Shown piece after piece: positions 1 through 8,999 of a stretch of DNA of 37,207 nucleotides (position 1 is the first letter of the stretch; the number at the start of each line of letters is the position of its first letter). The notes beneath the pieces were generated by a model. That model worked only from the letters and a program-made list of their open reading frames with translations, was not told the origin of the DNA and ran no database searches. Location of the stretch: NCBI GenBank assembly GCA_902774995.1, contig CACYKR010000011.1, positions 1-37,207 of the forward strand. The letters run 5' to 3'. Source of the stretch: an uncultured Bacteroidales bacterium (GTDB taxonomy: Bacteria; Bacteroidota; Bacteroidia; Bacteroidales; Paludibacteraceae). Made by a program: the position numbers and the translations under genes.

Positions 1-10
1 AAATCGGGTG

Positions 11-42
11 CAAAGGTACTGCTTTTTTTTGACATATGCAAG
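11..42 (-). promoter_or_regulatory. Bacteroidetes-type promoter firing off the left edge
   Basis: Read on the minus strand there is TACCTTTG (18-11), a perfect match to the TAnnTTTG -7 box of the Bacteroidetes primary sigma factor. It is preceded after 20 bp by CTTG (42-39), one base off the TTTG -33 box. It lies just past the stop codon of the large surface protein, so it should drive a minus-strand gene outside the window. The -33 mismatch lowers confidence. Confidence 0.6.
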
Positions 43-44
43 AG

Positions 45-3000
45 TTATTGTACTTTTTTGCCGGTTGCGTCATACATGGCGCCGTTCGGCATTATAATAT
101 ATATCTTGTTGTCCATAAGCACTTTGGTACATTGTGCGCCGTCGCCTTGTACTTCCTCGATATCCGTTGTGATACGGTTTACGTAGAGTTTAAGACCGTA
201 GCCTTCCGTCGTGCCCTTCGTCAGGTCAAGCGTATAGGGGTTATAGGAGAGATTCCAAATGACACGGCCGTTGTAGGTCAGATAGAGCGATGTGTTTGCC
301 GGTGCCTCGTCAGCAGACAGAATATACGTACCTGTCTGCGGAGCGTAGATAGACAACGGTGCTTCGGCATTATTGTTCGCCAACCCGGCTTCTACGTCGC
401 ATAACTTCTTGCCACCCTTGGTAGCCCATAGACGAGCCACTTTGGAGTCGGTAGGAGTCCCCATCTTCAGCAGGTCATGCCCAATGACATATGCCTCGGT
501 AGCCTCCTCGCTTGCGGAGAAATAGAGCACATCGGCTGCCGAATTGGCATCCTCCTGACGCAGAGTCAGACAGAACTCTTCGACTTTGTAGGCCTCACGA
601 GATGGAGCATAGAGCGGACGATCTGCGGTAGCCGTATCCTTTTCCCAACTTATCTCACCGGCCTTATCAACCTGAACGAAGAATGCCGAACCTACCGCAA
701 AAGTCTTTTGACCGGATACTAAATCATAGGTATTGGTGCTATGGTTATATACCTGCATTTTATAATCACCCTCCGGGTAGCCGTGACGCAACATACCATT
801 ACCCATACCATTCCAACCGCGCAAGTTCTCTTCGCTTCCGGCTGCAAACTGGGCGTTATACGTCTCTCCGTTGGACAACGAACCATTGCCATTCCACATG
901 AAGCGGAACGTATTCTGGTCAAACGACTTGCTGTAGTTGAATGTTATGGTATATAGCTTGCCCGGTTGCAGGACACCGCTGTTCTTGTTTTTCCATCCTT
1001 TACCGCCATTAGCACGGTTTGCCTCGTCGGCTTCCATTATCATGAAATGGGTACCGCTTACCATCAGACGATCGTCTGTACTGCCGATGCGGTATATACC
1101 TCCGGCGATGTTCACCTCAAACGGAACGGTGAAGTCATACCAACCGTAAGAGATTTTTCCGCTCGGGTCAAACGAGAGATCGAAATAGGCATTTCCTTGT
1201 TTCACTATCTTCTCTGCGTTGGTCACCTGTCCGGACATGGCTGTCTGGTTGTGCTTCTCGGCATCCAGTCCGCCGAGCGATGCATCCAGGATGAAGTCAT
1301 GCACTTTAAGGGAGCCTTCACCCAAGATCACTTGCCCACCGGCCTCTACATGCAGGTCACCGTAGGCCGTTCTGTCTTCCGAAGCCTCGCTGCCAAGAGT
1401 CAGCGAACCCGTCTCCGTCAGGGTGACGGTGCTTCCTGCTGCAATCGTCAGACTGCTTACCGTCACATCCGTACTGATAACCACATTTCCGGTTACTATT
1501 ACGTCCACGGGGGTCTCCGGTTCCGCGCCTACATTCCAATTTGCGTCCTCGTTCCACTCTCCTTCTCCGTTGAAGACAAAGGAGGAAGGCATATTCACCG
1601 TCAGCGTGACAGGTATGCCTGTCAGCGCATTGTAGTTATCCGCGTCGTTGGGCGTAAAGTCCACATACAGTGTGTGTGCGCCTTGCGCCAGTTGGGCATC
1701 CTTATCTGCGGTATGCCAGGTCCATGTACCCGGTATATTGCCGGTTGCCGTACTCAGTACAGACTGCGAAACGGTCTGTCCCTGCTCGATAGCCGCAGCC
1801 GCAGGCGTTACCACCGGAGTTGCTTTCTCCACGGTGAGGGTGACGGTTCCGTCCAGCTCGGTGTAGTTGCTATTTTCCGGCGTGAAGTCCACATACATGG
1901 TATGTTTACCGGCTGGGAGTACAGTCTCCCTATCCGCCTCTTTCCAAGCCCATTTTCCTTCTGTACCTTCATTCGACAACAGAGACGCACTCACTTTCTG
2001 TCCATAAACGATATTCGCTGCAGAAGGAGTAGCTACAGAAGTTGCCGCAATAACATTTATCTCAACCGTAGTGGTAGCAGGAGCATAATAAACGGTATTG
2101 TTCGGAGTGAACGTAACCGAATAGCTATGAACACCGACATTATCCGTAATCTGTTGTGTAGAATTAGTCCACGCAAAAGTTCCTTCTACGGTTGTATTTT
2201 CTGCACCACGCAAGGTTACCGTTGCCGAACCGCCGGACAGCAAACTCGTGCTAAGAGCGTCCAAATAGGTCACATCGGTTCCTTCCGGCGCTACAAGAGC
2301 AGGAACGGCTTTGCTGATTGTGATTGTTTGCTCAGCGGATGTTTCGTAATACCTATTGTTTCCGTCTTGGATAGCCTTTATCGTCACTGTTCCGGAAGTA
2401 ATGATTTCCAACTCATTGCCGTTAACAATACGGACAATGTTCTCGTTAGAACTCTCATAACGGACATCTAATTCGCTTGTAGCTGTTGCTGTTAGGGCAG
2501 GCAGCGCATCGGTTGTCAAAGCCACAGCCGGTAAGTTGAAGTTTTCTATCTCCTGATTCCATCCTGTAGTATGGAGACGAATAGGAATTGTAATCGTTGT
2601 CGGCTCCGCTTTAGAATCCGTGATAACGATTGTATCCAAATACTCCGCATCCTTCTGCATCGGAGTGTAACTAACTACGAACTGATCCTCTCCGAAGTCC
2701 TCACAACCATCGCCCAACGATGAAGTGCTCAAAGTCAACAGACCTTTTTTGGTAGAGATACTCATCACATCAATGTTGGAATGGCTAATGGTCACCGTTT
2801 GTTGCCAGAGTGCATTGGTCTCTACTTCCTGATCCACCTTAGACACATCGGAGTTCATAAACTTAGGACGCGTCACACGGATATTGCTAATCGTATAATC
2901 TGTACCAGACTCGATTGTCGAGATTCGTATTTTTGTAGCAGATTCATCAAGTGTAATGTTTCCTGATGCTGTATTATCGGTACCCGTTACTTTATTATAC

Positions 3001-6000
3001 ACCACAGACCAATCCCATTGGTTGTTTTCATAAGCGAATTGTTCCACAATTAGAGGTGCATAACTCGGTGCCGTGCCCCACACTGCAGATTTCTTACCAT
3101 GTTTTGCTGTAAATGTCAGAGTCTGAGGAATACCTGCCAGTGCAAATTCACGCTCATTATTGTTTAGTGTCAGCGACCCCAGTGACAAAGCCAAACCGTT
3201 ACACTGCGAATTAGGATCACGCACAATGACATAGTTATTCTGCGAGATAGGCAACCACTCCACATCATTCGCATCTTTACCACCTGCCTGCGATGCTGTA
3301 ATATAAGTTTCACCTTCGCCAACGACGATTAATGTATTACCCTCAACACGTACCACGTTTTTATCTGCCGACTCATAGGTAATCGCCATTCCACTTGTAG
3401 CAGTTGCATTCAATGTCACATTTCCGCTGGTCGTCAATAAACCATACAGGTTCTGATTCCAAGTAATGACTTGTTTTTGCAACTCAGTTACTGTAAATTC
3501 CTTCATATCAGAGACCTCGTCAAAGTCATCATCGCCAGCCTGATAAGCAGTGATGTTTGCTTTACCTGTACCAACCGCACTCAGCACTACACCGTCTATC
3601 ACTTCTATCACATCGGTATTGTCCGACTTGTATGTTATATTTCCTCCACTGGTGGCGGTTGCAATCGGAGTGATCACCTCATCCGGGTACTGTTCACCTA
3701 CGTTCATCGCGTAACCGGTTGCTACCAAATCGCTATTCCAAGTAATAGTCTGCGGACGCTTGGTAGTGGTTGCAGTCACATGAATTGTCTTGGTGTAGGT
3801 GGCATCACCATTGGAAATAGTAATGTCCCCTTCATTAGTCCCTGCCTCATTGGTATGGGTGTATTTAACCGTCAGTGTTTGAGTAGCATATGTATCAAAA
3901 TTGCCAAAGCTTACCGGTGTCACCGTGAAACGCGGGTTGTCGCATATGACACTCAACGGGGCTATATTACACCAATTTATGAGTGATGTTTTGCTTACCT
4001 CTCCTGAATTGATTGTTGCAGAGCCAAAATCAATAGTGGATGGATCCGGCGTTTCTACGTATTTCAATTCCGAGACTTTGATATTTCGGAACCATGCTCC
4101 ATAATCGGCGTGCAAGTGAAAACGAATATACCGCGTTGTTTTTTTCAGAGACTTTGCGAAGGATTTCCAATTATCTTTGTCGATACTCTGGTCATTCATT
4201 AAGGCAGACCAAGTAGATCCATCTGCACTCTCTTCCACATAGATAAAGTATAATTGTCCGTCAACAGTTGACCCGAACGGAGGAGTTGCCGTCATTTTAT
4301 TTGCTATATTATCACGATATACAAATATGTAGTCAAATGTCAATTCATCCGGCACTCCTTCAAACTTAAAAGTCACATACTTGTCATCCCAGTTTCCGAC
4401 AGTCCAACTATCAGTTTCACCGATTCCGACTCCATTACTATTACTCCACTCATGGTCTCCACTTGATTTCCCCTCTACATTCAGAGCGTTATAGCGTGAT
4501 TGAGTATCAATAGTAAATGGCACGTGATTACTTGCAGCCTTTGTCACCGTCAGTTTGAAGTCAATTGTTTTTTCCTGATAAGTATCCGTCTCTGCTAACG
4601 AAGCACGATAAGTTGCAGTTCCTACCGCACCAGCAGTCATTACACCATTTATATACGAAGCATATTGCGCACCGCTAACATTGGTAACAACCACATCTGC
4701 ATCAGAGTTCTCCTCAAAAGCCACATTCACGACTGTTCCGCGCGAAACGGATTTAGAAGTGGTAGCCGTTCCATCCATCTTAACTACCAAAGTCGGTGTT
4801 TTCTTAATCACCGCCACATCAAACTCTTGCTTTTTGTATGCATGAGTACGTGTCTCCGGCTGCGTCACCGTCAGTTTGGCGGAACCTAATCCGACCGCTC
4901 TCACCGCTCCATCGGCATAGGTAACGACACCTGTTGCAGGCTCGACAGTAACACCGGCTCCTTCCACATCCGTCATACTCAATGTAGCAGTCTGATCCAG
5001 TTCCAATGTATTCTTACTCAATGCAAAGGTAGGAACATATTTCTTTACCGTCACGGCTATTGTCTCACTGGCTGCCGTATATTTGTAGGTCTCCGGCTGC
5101 GAGAAAGTAAGTGTCACCACTTTATCAACAAATGTCTCATTCGCATCATTGGGAACAATCACCTTGTCCCCCTCTAAAACATAACGCAACAAGTCGGCAT
5201 CAGTAGAAGCCACATCAACCGCAACGTCGTTATTGTTGCGGTTCTTGATAGCTACACCGCTATTGATGATACCTGCCAACTCTTCATCCACATACATTGT
5301 GTGCGTCGAAGTAGTCACATCCAGCGTATTGGCTATTTTATTTACCGTCAGCGTGAATGTCTTCTCGCCAGATGCAGTGTATTTTACATTCTGTGCCTGC
5401 CAAATCTTAATAGTTACCGTTGTTGAAGTAAAGGAGTTATTTCCGCTATTATCTACTACAATCTTATCGTTTGTAACATCATAATAGGCAATAGTAGCAT
5501 CTGTACTGCTTGTCTCAATTTTAGCATTGCTATTAATCGAAGCATCCTTGAGTACATCCGTTACTTCCTCGCCTACATATTTGGTAGCTGAATTCTTATT
5601 CAACGCCAATGTATTGTCATATCGGGATACTTTTACAGTCCAATGCGCCGATTCACCCTCTTTTATCGAACTCGTGTTTGCCTGCGTGAAATAGATGGTG
5701 GCCGTTCCCTCGGACAAGGCAGTAATAGTTCCATTTGCGTAACTGATAATTCCCGAAGGACTGATATGCACTTCCGGATTCTCGGCATAGGTGAATGTGT
5801 ATGCATTCTCTTTAGTCTCGCCGACAAGCAACTCATAATTAGCGCCCGACATGGTAAACGGATATTGGTCTATCCACTTAGCAGTAAGTGTTACATTGGC
5901 TGTCGGTGTATAACTATCTCCCGGAACTCCCACTTTAGTTGAACCGATGTACCAGCCTTCTATCACACTATTTGTTTTCGTTGCCTCAGGTAAAGTTACG

Positions 6001-7205
6001 GAAGCACTCGTCCAATTGGCATATAGAGTTACCGTTCCGCCTACCGTTGTCGTCATATTAGCCACACTCGCCTTGTTAGGATATAAACCCGGCGTATCAC
6101 CTTTACAGGAACGATTTTCTCCCTTACCATGATTCACATAGTGCTTGATAAGGTTGTACTTATTATACCCAAAGGCTTTATACAAATCTGCATATGTATT
6201 GGCATAATATGGAGCATCAAAAGTCGTATAAGAATATGTCGTACCATTATAGGTAATGCTATTTCTATCCTCCCAGCCATTGAAAGTATAGGTCGCTTTT
6301 GTATTTGCGGTCGTAGTGGATGCTGTTGTACCGCCATTGGCATTGTAACTTACTGTATATACACGACTGTACGCGTTGGCAGTAAGCGCCTTTGCCGTCT
6401 CGTATGTCATTGCAAGATTACTCATTGTGCCGCTGGTAGCTCCGTTACCGTTAAATACAATGGTATAATTAGCTATCCAATGAGCGTAAAGTGTCTGCGC
6501 AGAAGTTATTTTAACCGTAGTGGTAGATTCTACTTTTGTGCCACCAGAATCCTCAGTATACCATCCGGTAAACGTATAATTTGTACGTGTCGGAGTGGGC
6601 CATCCGCCTGTTCCTGCGCCATACGTTGCATCATATGTAACCGTAGAAGTGCTTGTTCCAACACTTCCGCCATTGGCATTAAACATTACAGTATAAGATT
6701 TAGGAGTAAAATTAGCAGTAATTGTTTGTTGAGCAGGATTACTTGAACTAGTTGATGACGTATTCATAGAATACTTATAGCAATCGTATCCATTCTGTGT
6801 TTTCTCATACGTCGGCGTAGCACCAGTCCAACTGCTAAGCTGATATCCTGTATTTGCCTGTATAGAAATATAAAAAGTTACATTTGCATTATTATAAGAT
6901 AAGCCGGATCTAATATCCTCCCAATCTGATTCTGCACTTGGTGTTTTATACTCTGTATCCACTATTACTTTTCCGGTACCGGATGGAGAAGTATTCACAG
7001 TTAATTTGGCATAATACCAATGCGGAATTATACCTCCCCACGCCTGCGTATTCCATCCGCCGAGAAGGAGCATGGCGAGTACGGCAAACAGATACATCAT
7101 GCGTTTAGGGGCGCGTAAGGGTAAAGTAAGGGGTAAATAAGGGTTAAGTAAGAGGCAACTCGGACTCATTTGCCCTAAATTATCTGTTTTTATCATCTTT
7201 TTCAT
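45..7205 (-). CDS. Very large modular secreted surface protein with InlB-type repeats, Ig-like modules and a C-terminal sorting-like tail
   Basis: This 2386-residue protein has a hydrophobic signal segment at about residues 37-56, unusually preceded by a 35-residue N-terminal extension. At roughly 168-440 there are Listeria/Bacteroides (InlB B-type) repeats, recognisable by 'FNANGG', 'GWYT' and 'LYAHW' motifs. Residues 445-900 hold serial Ig-like (BIG2/MBG-like) modules, followed by a discoidin-like segment around 960-1110, more Ig-like modules, and MBG-like repeats at about 1700-1870 ('YGQKVSASLLS'). From about 1876 a beta-rich region begins ('GEWNEDANWN'). The last ~35 residues carry a tail (K-V-L-x-[DN]-x-K-I-Y-I, then Y-D-A-x-G) shared with four other proteins here and resembling a short type IX (Por) sorting domain. 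No catalytic motif was seen, so an adhesive or structural surface role is inferred. ATG 7205 lies in an A-rich leader; an internal ATG at 7100 directly before the hydrophobic core is the alternative start. The reading frame is intact. Confidence 0.85.
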   Translation of the reverse strand: MKKMIKTDNLGQMSPSCLLLNPYLPLTLPLRAPKRMMYLFAVLAMLLLGGWNTQAWGGIIPHWYYAKLTVNTSPSGTGKVIVDTEYKTPSAESDWEDIRSGLSYNNANVTFYISIQANTGYQLSSWTGATPTYEKTQNGYDCYKYSMNTSSTSSSNPAQQTITANFTPKSYTVMFNANGGSVGTSTSTVTYDATYGAGTGGWPTPTRTNYTFTGWYTEDSGGTKVESTTTVKITSAQTLYAHWIANYTIVFNGNGATSGTMSNLAMTYETAKALTANAYSRVYTVSYNANGGTTASTTTANTKATYTFNGWEDRNSITYNGTTYSYTTFDAPYYANTYADLYKAFGYNKYNLIKHYVNHGKGENRSCKGDTPGLYPNKASVANMTTTVGGTVTLYANWTSASVTLPEATKTNSVIEGWYIGSTKVGVPGDSYTPTANVTLTAKWIDQYPFTMSGANYELLVGETKENAYTFTYAENPEVHISPSGIISYANGTITALSEGTATIYFTQANTSSIKEGESAHWTVKVSRYDNTLALNKNSATKYVGEEVTDVLKDASINSNAKIETSSTDATIAYYDVTNDKIVVDNSGNNSFTSTTVTIKIWQAQNVKYTASGEKTFTLTVNKIANTLDVTTSTHTMYVDEELAGIINSGVAIKNRNNNDVAVDVASTDADLLRYVLEGDKVIVPNDANETFVDKVVTLTFSQPETYKYTAASETIAVTVKKYVPTFALSKNTLELDQTATLSMTDVEGAGVTVEPATGVVTYADGAVRAVGLGSAKLTVTQPETRTHAYKKQEFDVAVIKKTPTLVVKMDGTATTSKSVSRGTVVNVAFEENSDADVVVTNVSGAQYASYINGVMTAGAVGTATYRASLAETDTYQEKTIDFKLTVTKAASNHVPFTIDTQSRYNALNVEGKSSGDHEWSNSNGVGIGETDSWTVGNWDDKYVTFKFEGVPDELTFDYIFVYRDNIANKMTATPPFGSTVDGQLYFIYVEESADGSTWSALMNDQSIDKDNWKSFAKSLKKTTRYIRFHLHADYGAWFRNIKVSELKYVETPDPSTIDFGSATINSGEVSKTSLINWCNIAPLSVICDNPRFTVTPVSFGNFDTYATQTLTVKYTHTNEAGTNEGDITISNGDATYTKTIHVTATTTKRPQTITWNSDLVATGYAMNVGEQYPDEVITPIATATSGGNITYKSDNTDVIEVIDGVVLSAVGTGKANITAYQAGDDDFDEVSDMKEFTVTELQKQVITWNQNLYGLLTTSGNVTLNATATSGMAITYESADKNVVRVEGNTLIVVGEGETYITASQAGGKDANDVEWLPISQNNYVIVRDPNSQCNGLALSLGSLTLNNNEREFALAGIPQTLTFTAKHGKKSAVWGTAPSYAPLIVEQFAYENNQWDWSVVYNKVTGTDNTASGNITLDESATKIRISTIESGTDYTISNIRVTRPKFMNSDVSKVDQEVETNALWQQTVTISHSNIDVMSISTKKGLLTLSTSSLGDGCEDFGEDQFVVSYTPMQKDAEYLDTIVITDSKAEPTTITIPIRLHTTGWNQEIENFNLPAVALTTDALPALTATATSELDVRYESSNENIVRIVNGNELEIITSGTVTIKAIQDGNNRYYETSAEQTITISKAVPALVAPEGTDVTYLDALSTSLLSGGSATVTLRGAENTTVEGTFAWTNSTQQITDNVGVHSYSVTFTPNNTVYYAPATTTVEINVIAATSVATPSAANIVYGQKVSASLLSNEGTEGKWAWKEADRETVLPAGKHTMYVDFTPENSNYTELDGTVTLTVEKATPVVTPAAAAIEQGQTVSQSVLSTATGNIPGTWTWHTADKDAQLAQGAHTLYVDFTPNDADNYNALTGIPVTLTVNMPSSFVFNGEGEWNEDANWNVGAEPETPVDVIVTGNVVISTDVTVSSLTIAAGSTVTLTETGSLTLGSEASEDRTAYGDLHVEAGGQVILGEGSLKVHDFILDASLGGLDAEKHNQTAMSGQVTNAEKIVKQGNAYFDLSFDPSGKISYGWYDFTVPFEVNIAGGIYRIGSTDDRLMVSGTHFMIMEADEANRANGGKGWKNKNSGVLQPGKLYTITFNYSKSFDQNTFRFMWNGNGSLSNGETYNAQFAAGSEENLRGWNGMGNGMLRHGYPEGDYKMQVYNHSTNTYDLVSGQKTFAVGSAFFVQVDKAGEISWEKDTATADRPLYAPSREAYKVEEFCLTLRQEDANSAADVLYFSASEEATEAYVIGHDLLKMGTPTDSKVARLWATKGGKKLCDVEAGLANNNAEAPLSIYAPQTGTYILSADEAPANTSLYLTYNGRVIWNLSYNPYTLDLTKGTTEGYGLKLYVNRITTDIEEVQGDGAQCTKVLMDNKIYIIMPNGAMYDATGKKVQ
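7119..7152. repeat. GGGTAA(R)TAAG short tandem array inside the 5' end of the 2386-aa gene
   Basis: Three imperfect 10-12 bp units (GGGTAAAGTAAG, GGGTAAATAA, GGGTTAAGTAAG) lie head to tail. On the coding (minus) strand they are translated as a Leu/Pro-rich stretch between the first methionine and the hydrophobic signal core. This looks like an array that extended the N-terminus of the protein. Confidence 0.6.
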
Positions 7206-7330
7206 ATCTTTGTATCTTTTTTGTTCTTAAAAATTGGCAATTGAGTGGATTTGGCAGGTAGAGTTTGCAAAATATACGATTATTAAGGGATTTCACATAA
7301 ATGGATGTATTTTAGCCTGCAAATCGGGTA

Positions 7331-7362
7331 CAAAATTAATATAATTCTTTGAATTATGCAAA
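7331..7362 (-). promoter_or_regulatory. Promoter of the 2386-aa surface protein gene
   Basis: On the minus strand a perfect -33 TTTG (7362-7359) is followed after 20 bp by TAATTTTG (7338-7331), matching TAnnTTTG. Transcription should start near 7324, giving a leader of about 120 nt before ATG 7205. The rest of the 7206-7623 intergenic region holds a terminator and two 11-bp tandem arrays, listed separately. I see no gene there. Confidence 0.75.
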
Positions 7363-7453
7363 TTTTTTGTCCTTTACGCGCGCGAATAATAATAAGGAAT
7401 AGCCGATTCTTAACAAATGACACTTTTTAAGGGACTTATCCATAGATACATAA

Positions 7454-7479
7454 ACAAAAAGCGCGCACAAGTGCACGCT
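7454..7479 (-). terminator. Likely rho-independent terminator of the M6/S26/PqqD operon
   Basis: Read on the minus strand, AGCGTGCAC (7479-7471) pairs with GTGCGCGCT (7468-7460), including one wobble pair, and is followed by TTTTTG. It lies about 145 nt downstream of the PqqD-family stop codon. The T tract is short, so efficiency is uncertain. Confidence 0.6.
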
Positions 7480-7499
7480 CTGAAATACATCGGTATGGT

Positions 7500-7521
7500 C
7501 GCGGTCATATCGCGGTCATAT
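7500..7521. repeat. 11-bp tandem duplication (CGCGGTCATAT x2)
   Basis: Two perfect head-to-tail copies of CGCGGTCATAT lie at 7500-7510 and 7511-7521 in the non-coding stretch downstream of the PqqD-family gene. It is one of several 11-bp arrays in the window with unrelated unit sequences. Confidence 0.7.
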
Positions 7522-7557
7522 GACGGGATTGAGTCGTAACCTAAGCCTTTTTGAGCC

Positions 7558-7590
7558 GTTCCCAGGTAGTTCCCGGGTAGTTCCCAGGAG
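7558..7590. repeat. 11-bp tandem array (GTTCCCRGGTA x3)
   Basis: Three 11-bp units, GTTCCCAGGTA, GTTCCCGGGTA and GTTCCCAGGAG, lie 33 bp beyond the PqqD-family stop codon. The array is non-coding; an overlapping minus-strand frame at 7410-7640 shows no protein-like features. Confidence 0.7.
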
Positions 7591-7623
7591 ATGATCCCGT
7601 GATGCTCGCCTGATTGGTCGGCA

Positions 7624-7908
7624 TTATGCCTCAATGACACCCGCTTCGAGCCACGAAGCGACGGTAGCCTCCACGTCTTTGGCGGCCTGATCGGCTGCCA
7701 CTTCGTACTCAGCGCAGAGGGCCTGGGTGAGTTCCGGGGCGGTAAAAGCGCCTTGGTTTTTGGTCTGCTGCTCCGCTTTCTCCCAGAGGAAAGCGGCGGT
7801 CTCGTTGAGGGTGATCATCTTGTTGAAATTGATGAGCGCCATGGATTCTCCGACGAGAATGTATTCGTTGCCTAACTTACGCAGGCGAAATCCTTCGATT
7901 GTTTTCAT
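7624..7908 (-). CDS. PqqD-family protein (RiPP-recognition-element fold)
   Basis: This 94-residue protein has the usual length and layout of PqqD-like proteins: an N-terminal beta region ('GNEYILVG'), a central 'LNETAAFLWE' helix start typical of the family, and a C-terminal helical part ending 'VEATVASWLEAGVIEA'. Family members bind leader peptides of ribosomally made, modified peptides, or serve as small chaperone partners of modifying enzymes. Family membership is clear from the sequence. A RiPP role is not established here, because no radical-SAM enzyme, other modifying enzyme or obvious precursor peptide lies beside it. It is the last gene of an operon, 90 bp after an S26 peptidase gene with no recognisable promoter between them, and that gap holds two hairpins. 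Confidence 0.8.
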   Translation of the reverse strand: MKTIEGFRLRKLGNEYILVGESMALINFNKMITLNETAAFLWEKAEQQTKNQGAFTAPELTQALCAEYEVAADQAAKDVEATVASWLEAGVIEA

Positions 7909-7926
7909 AAAAAATTGATAATTTGG

Positions 7927-7946
7927 TTGTCCCGAAGACGGGACAA
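7927..7946. other. Perfect 8-bp hairpin upstream of the PqqD-family gene
   Basis: TTGTCCCG and CGGGACAA flank a 4-nt loop, 18 bp upstream of the PqqD-family start codon. No T tract follows in the direction of transcription, so it is not a classical terminator. It could be an RNA processing or stability element, or a weak attenuator separating pqqD-like expression from the upstream genes. That role is inference. Confidence 0.55.
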
Positions 7947-7967
7947 AAGTGATTGATGATTTTTAGG

Positions 7968-7994
7968 TTCGGCATGTATGCCGAGGGTTCAACA
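7968..7994. repeat. Copy A of the GCCGGCATGTATGCCG intergenic element
   Basis: This 27-bp stretch contains a CGGCATGTATGCCG palindrome followed by GGGTTCAACA. It matches copy B (13207-13239) at 24 of 27 positions. It sits between the S26 peptidase gene and the PqqD-family gene. Confidence 0.65.
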
Positions 7995-7998
7995 AAAT

Positions 7999-8451
7999 TT
8001 AATAGCACCATTTGAGGAGGGAATGGCGGTAGATTTTCAGGAGCCATCTGCGGAGGGGGAAGAGGAAGTGCCATAGCCTGCCTCGGGTAAGGGGTTTACG
8101 GCGTCCTGCGGGCGACTCTATGGCGGTAACACGCCCTATCAGTCCCTCGCGGGTGCAGGTCTCTTCTCCCATGAGGTTTCCGTCTCCCTGGAGCACGAAG
8201 GTCTCCCCCTCGATACGTATGAGGCGGTGCAGAACGTAGGTGGGAGTTGAGAGTTGAGATTTGTTCTCAATGCGCACGAGGAGAATATCCCCTACCTTCG
8301 GCCGGGCAACAATAGGAGAGAGGACAACGCTGTCGCGGTCGCCTTCTATGAAGGGGCGCATGCTCACGCCGGAAGGCGTAAAGCGCACCTCCTTGCCTTC
8401 TGCAAGCAGCCGCGCCAGTTCGGGTATCAATATATCGTTGGCTATCTTCAT
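7999..8451 (-). CDS. S24/S26-family signal peptidase-like protein, SipW-like Ser/His type
   Basis: This 150-residue protein carries the S26 core: 'PSGVSMRPFI' with nucleophile candidate Ser30, 'VGDILLV', and 'VLHRLIRI' with His75 where eubacterial LepB enzymes use lysine, followed by 'VLQGDGN' (88-92). That pattern is typical of SipW/ER-type Ser-His signal peptidases and the small S24/S26 proteins of Bacteroidota. There is no N-terminal membrane segment; the C-terminus is basic and amphipathic, so it may be peripheral or cytoplasmic. The ATG overlaps the upstream stop (TGATG), implying translational coupling with the 179-residue secreted protein. Seven residues (about 64-70, KSQLSTP) between the DILLV strand and His75 are encoded by three tandem 7-bp repeats, which looks like an in-frame insertion. 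The substrate is unknown. Confidence 0.8.
   Translation of the reverse strand: MKIANDILIPELARLLAEGKEVRFTPSGVSMRPFIEGDRDSVVLSPIVARPKVGDILLVRIENKSQLSTPTYVLHRLIRIEGETFVLQGDGNLMGEETCTREGLIGRVTAIESPAGRRKPLTRGRLWHFLFPLRRWLLKIYRHSLLKWCY
8242..8262. repeat. Three 7-bp repeats inside the S26 peptidase gene
   Basis: GGGAGTT, GAGAGTT and GAGATTT lie head to tail, giving 21 bp and therefore exactly seven codons. The same heptamer family (GAGATTT/GACATTT) occurs upstream of xthA, GT9 and dnaJ in this window. Confidence 0.65.
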
Positions 8452-8990
8452 CAGTTATACGTAAAGCATTTAGGGCAGTGGTCCATGTAATAGTCAATGG
8501 CGAAGATAGAGACCTGAGGCGAACCGTCTGCATTCACTATCCGAATATAATAATCCTCCAGAGGAAAGGAGACATCTACGGACGTTCCCACGACAGATAT
8601 ATGATCCGCTGTTAGCGGTTCTCCAAAATCCACGCCATCTTTCGAAAGGTAAATCTTGAGATCCGGAGGATTATTTTTAGCAGTGTAGCAATGCAGCAGA
8701 AAACCGTGTAAGTCCTTTATCTGCGTAGTTGTTACCGTGCTTCCCGCTTCCGGCAGATTGATAGATATCTTTGATTTATAAACGAGATCCAAAAAGAACC
8801 TTGCACCGGTGCCTGAACACGTATAGGTCACAAAGTCCGTTGTGCCGACTAAGTAGTCCTTATCGGTCGTAAGCGTATCGGTAAGGTACATCGTATTGAA
8901 ATTCTGAACACGCTTTACATTCTCAGCGTTGCCGGTAGCAGCGCTGAGAATGAGAAGTGTCAATACCGATATTCGTGCTATATGATTCAT
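8451..8990 (-). CDS. Secreted 179-residue protein of unknown function
   Basis: A signal peptide occupies about residues 1-22 (hydrophobic 'VLTLLILSAATGNA'). The mature part is beta-rich; 'PDLKIYLSKDGVDFG' and a late 'YYIRIVNADGSPQVSIFAIDYY' resemble the discoidin-like or choice-of-anchor segments found in larger Bacteroidota surface proteins, and part of the 2386-residue protein here is similar in style. The C-terminus ends with a Cys-x-x-Cys motif (HCPKCFTYN) instead of the sorting-like tail of its neighbours. It starts 9 bp after the upstream M6 peptidase gene and its stop overlaps the S26 peptidase start. That makes it the closest candidate substrate or partner for that peptidase, but this is inference from position only. 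Confidence 0.7.
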   Translation of the reverse strand: MNHIARISVLTLLILSAATGNAENVKRVQNFNTMYLTDTLTTDKDYLVGTTDFVTYTCSGTGARFFLDLVYKSKISINLPEAGSTVTTTQIKDLHGFLLHCYTAKNNPPDLKIYLSKDGVDFGEPLTADHISVVGTSVDVSFPLEDYYIRIVNADGSPQVSIFAIDYYMDHCPKCFTYN

Positions 8991-8999
8991 TGGGCGGAG

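Noticed and set aside
966..2471. 501-codon plus-strand frame inside the 2386-aa gene
   Set aside because: It is antisense to a convincing modular protein, and its translation is rich in Arg/Cys/Ser with no recognisable domain.
7410..7640. 76-codon minus-strand frame downstream of the PqqD-family gene, considered as a precursor peptide
   Set aside because: It runs through the terminator hairpin and 11-bp arrays and lacks a ribosome site or leader/core-like composition.
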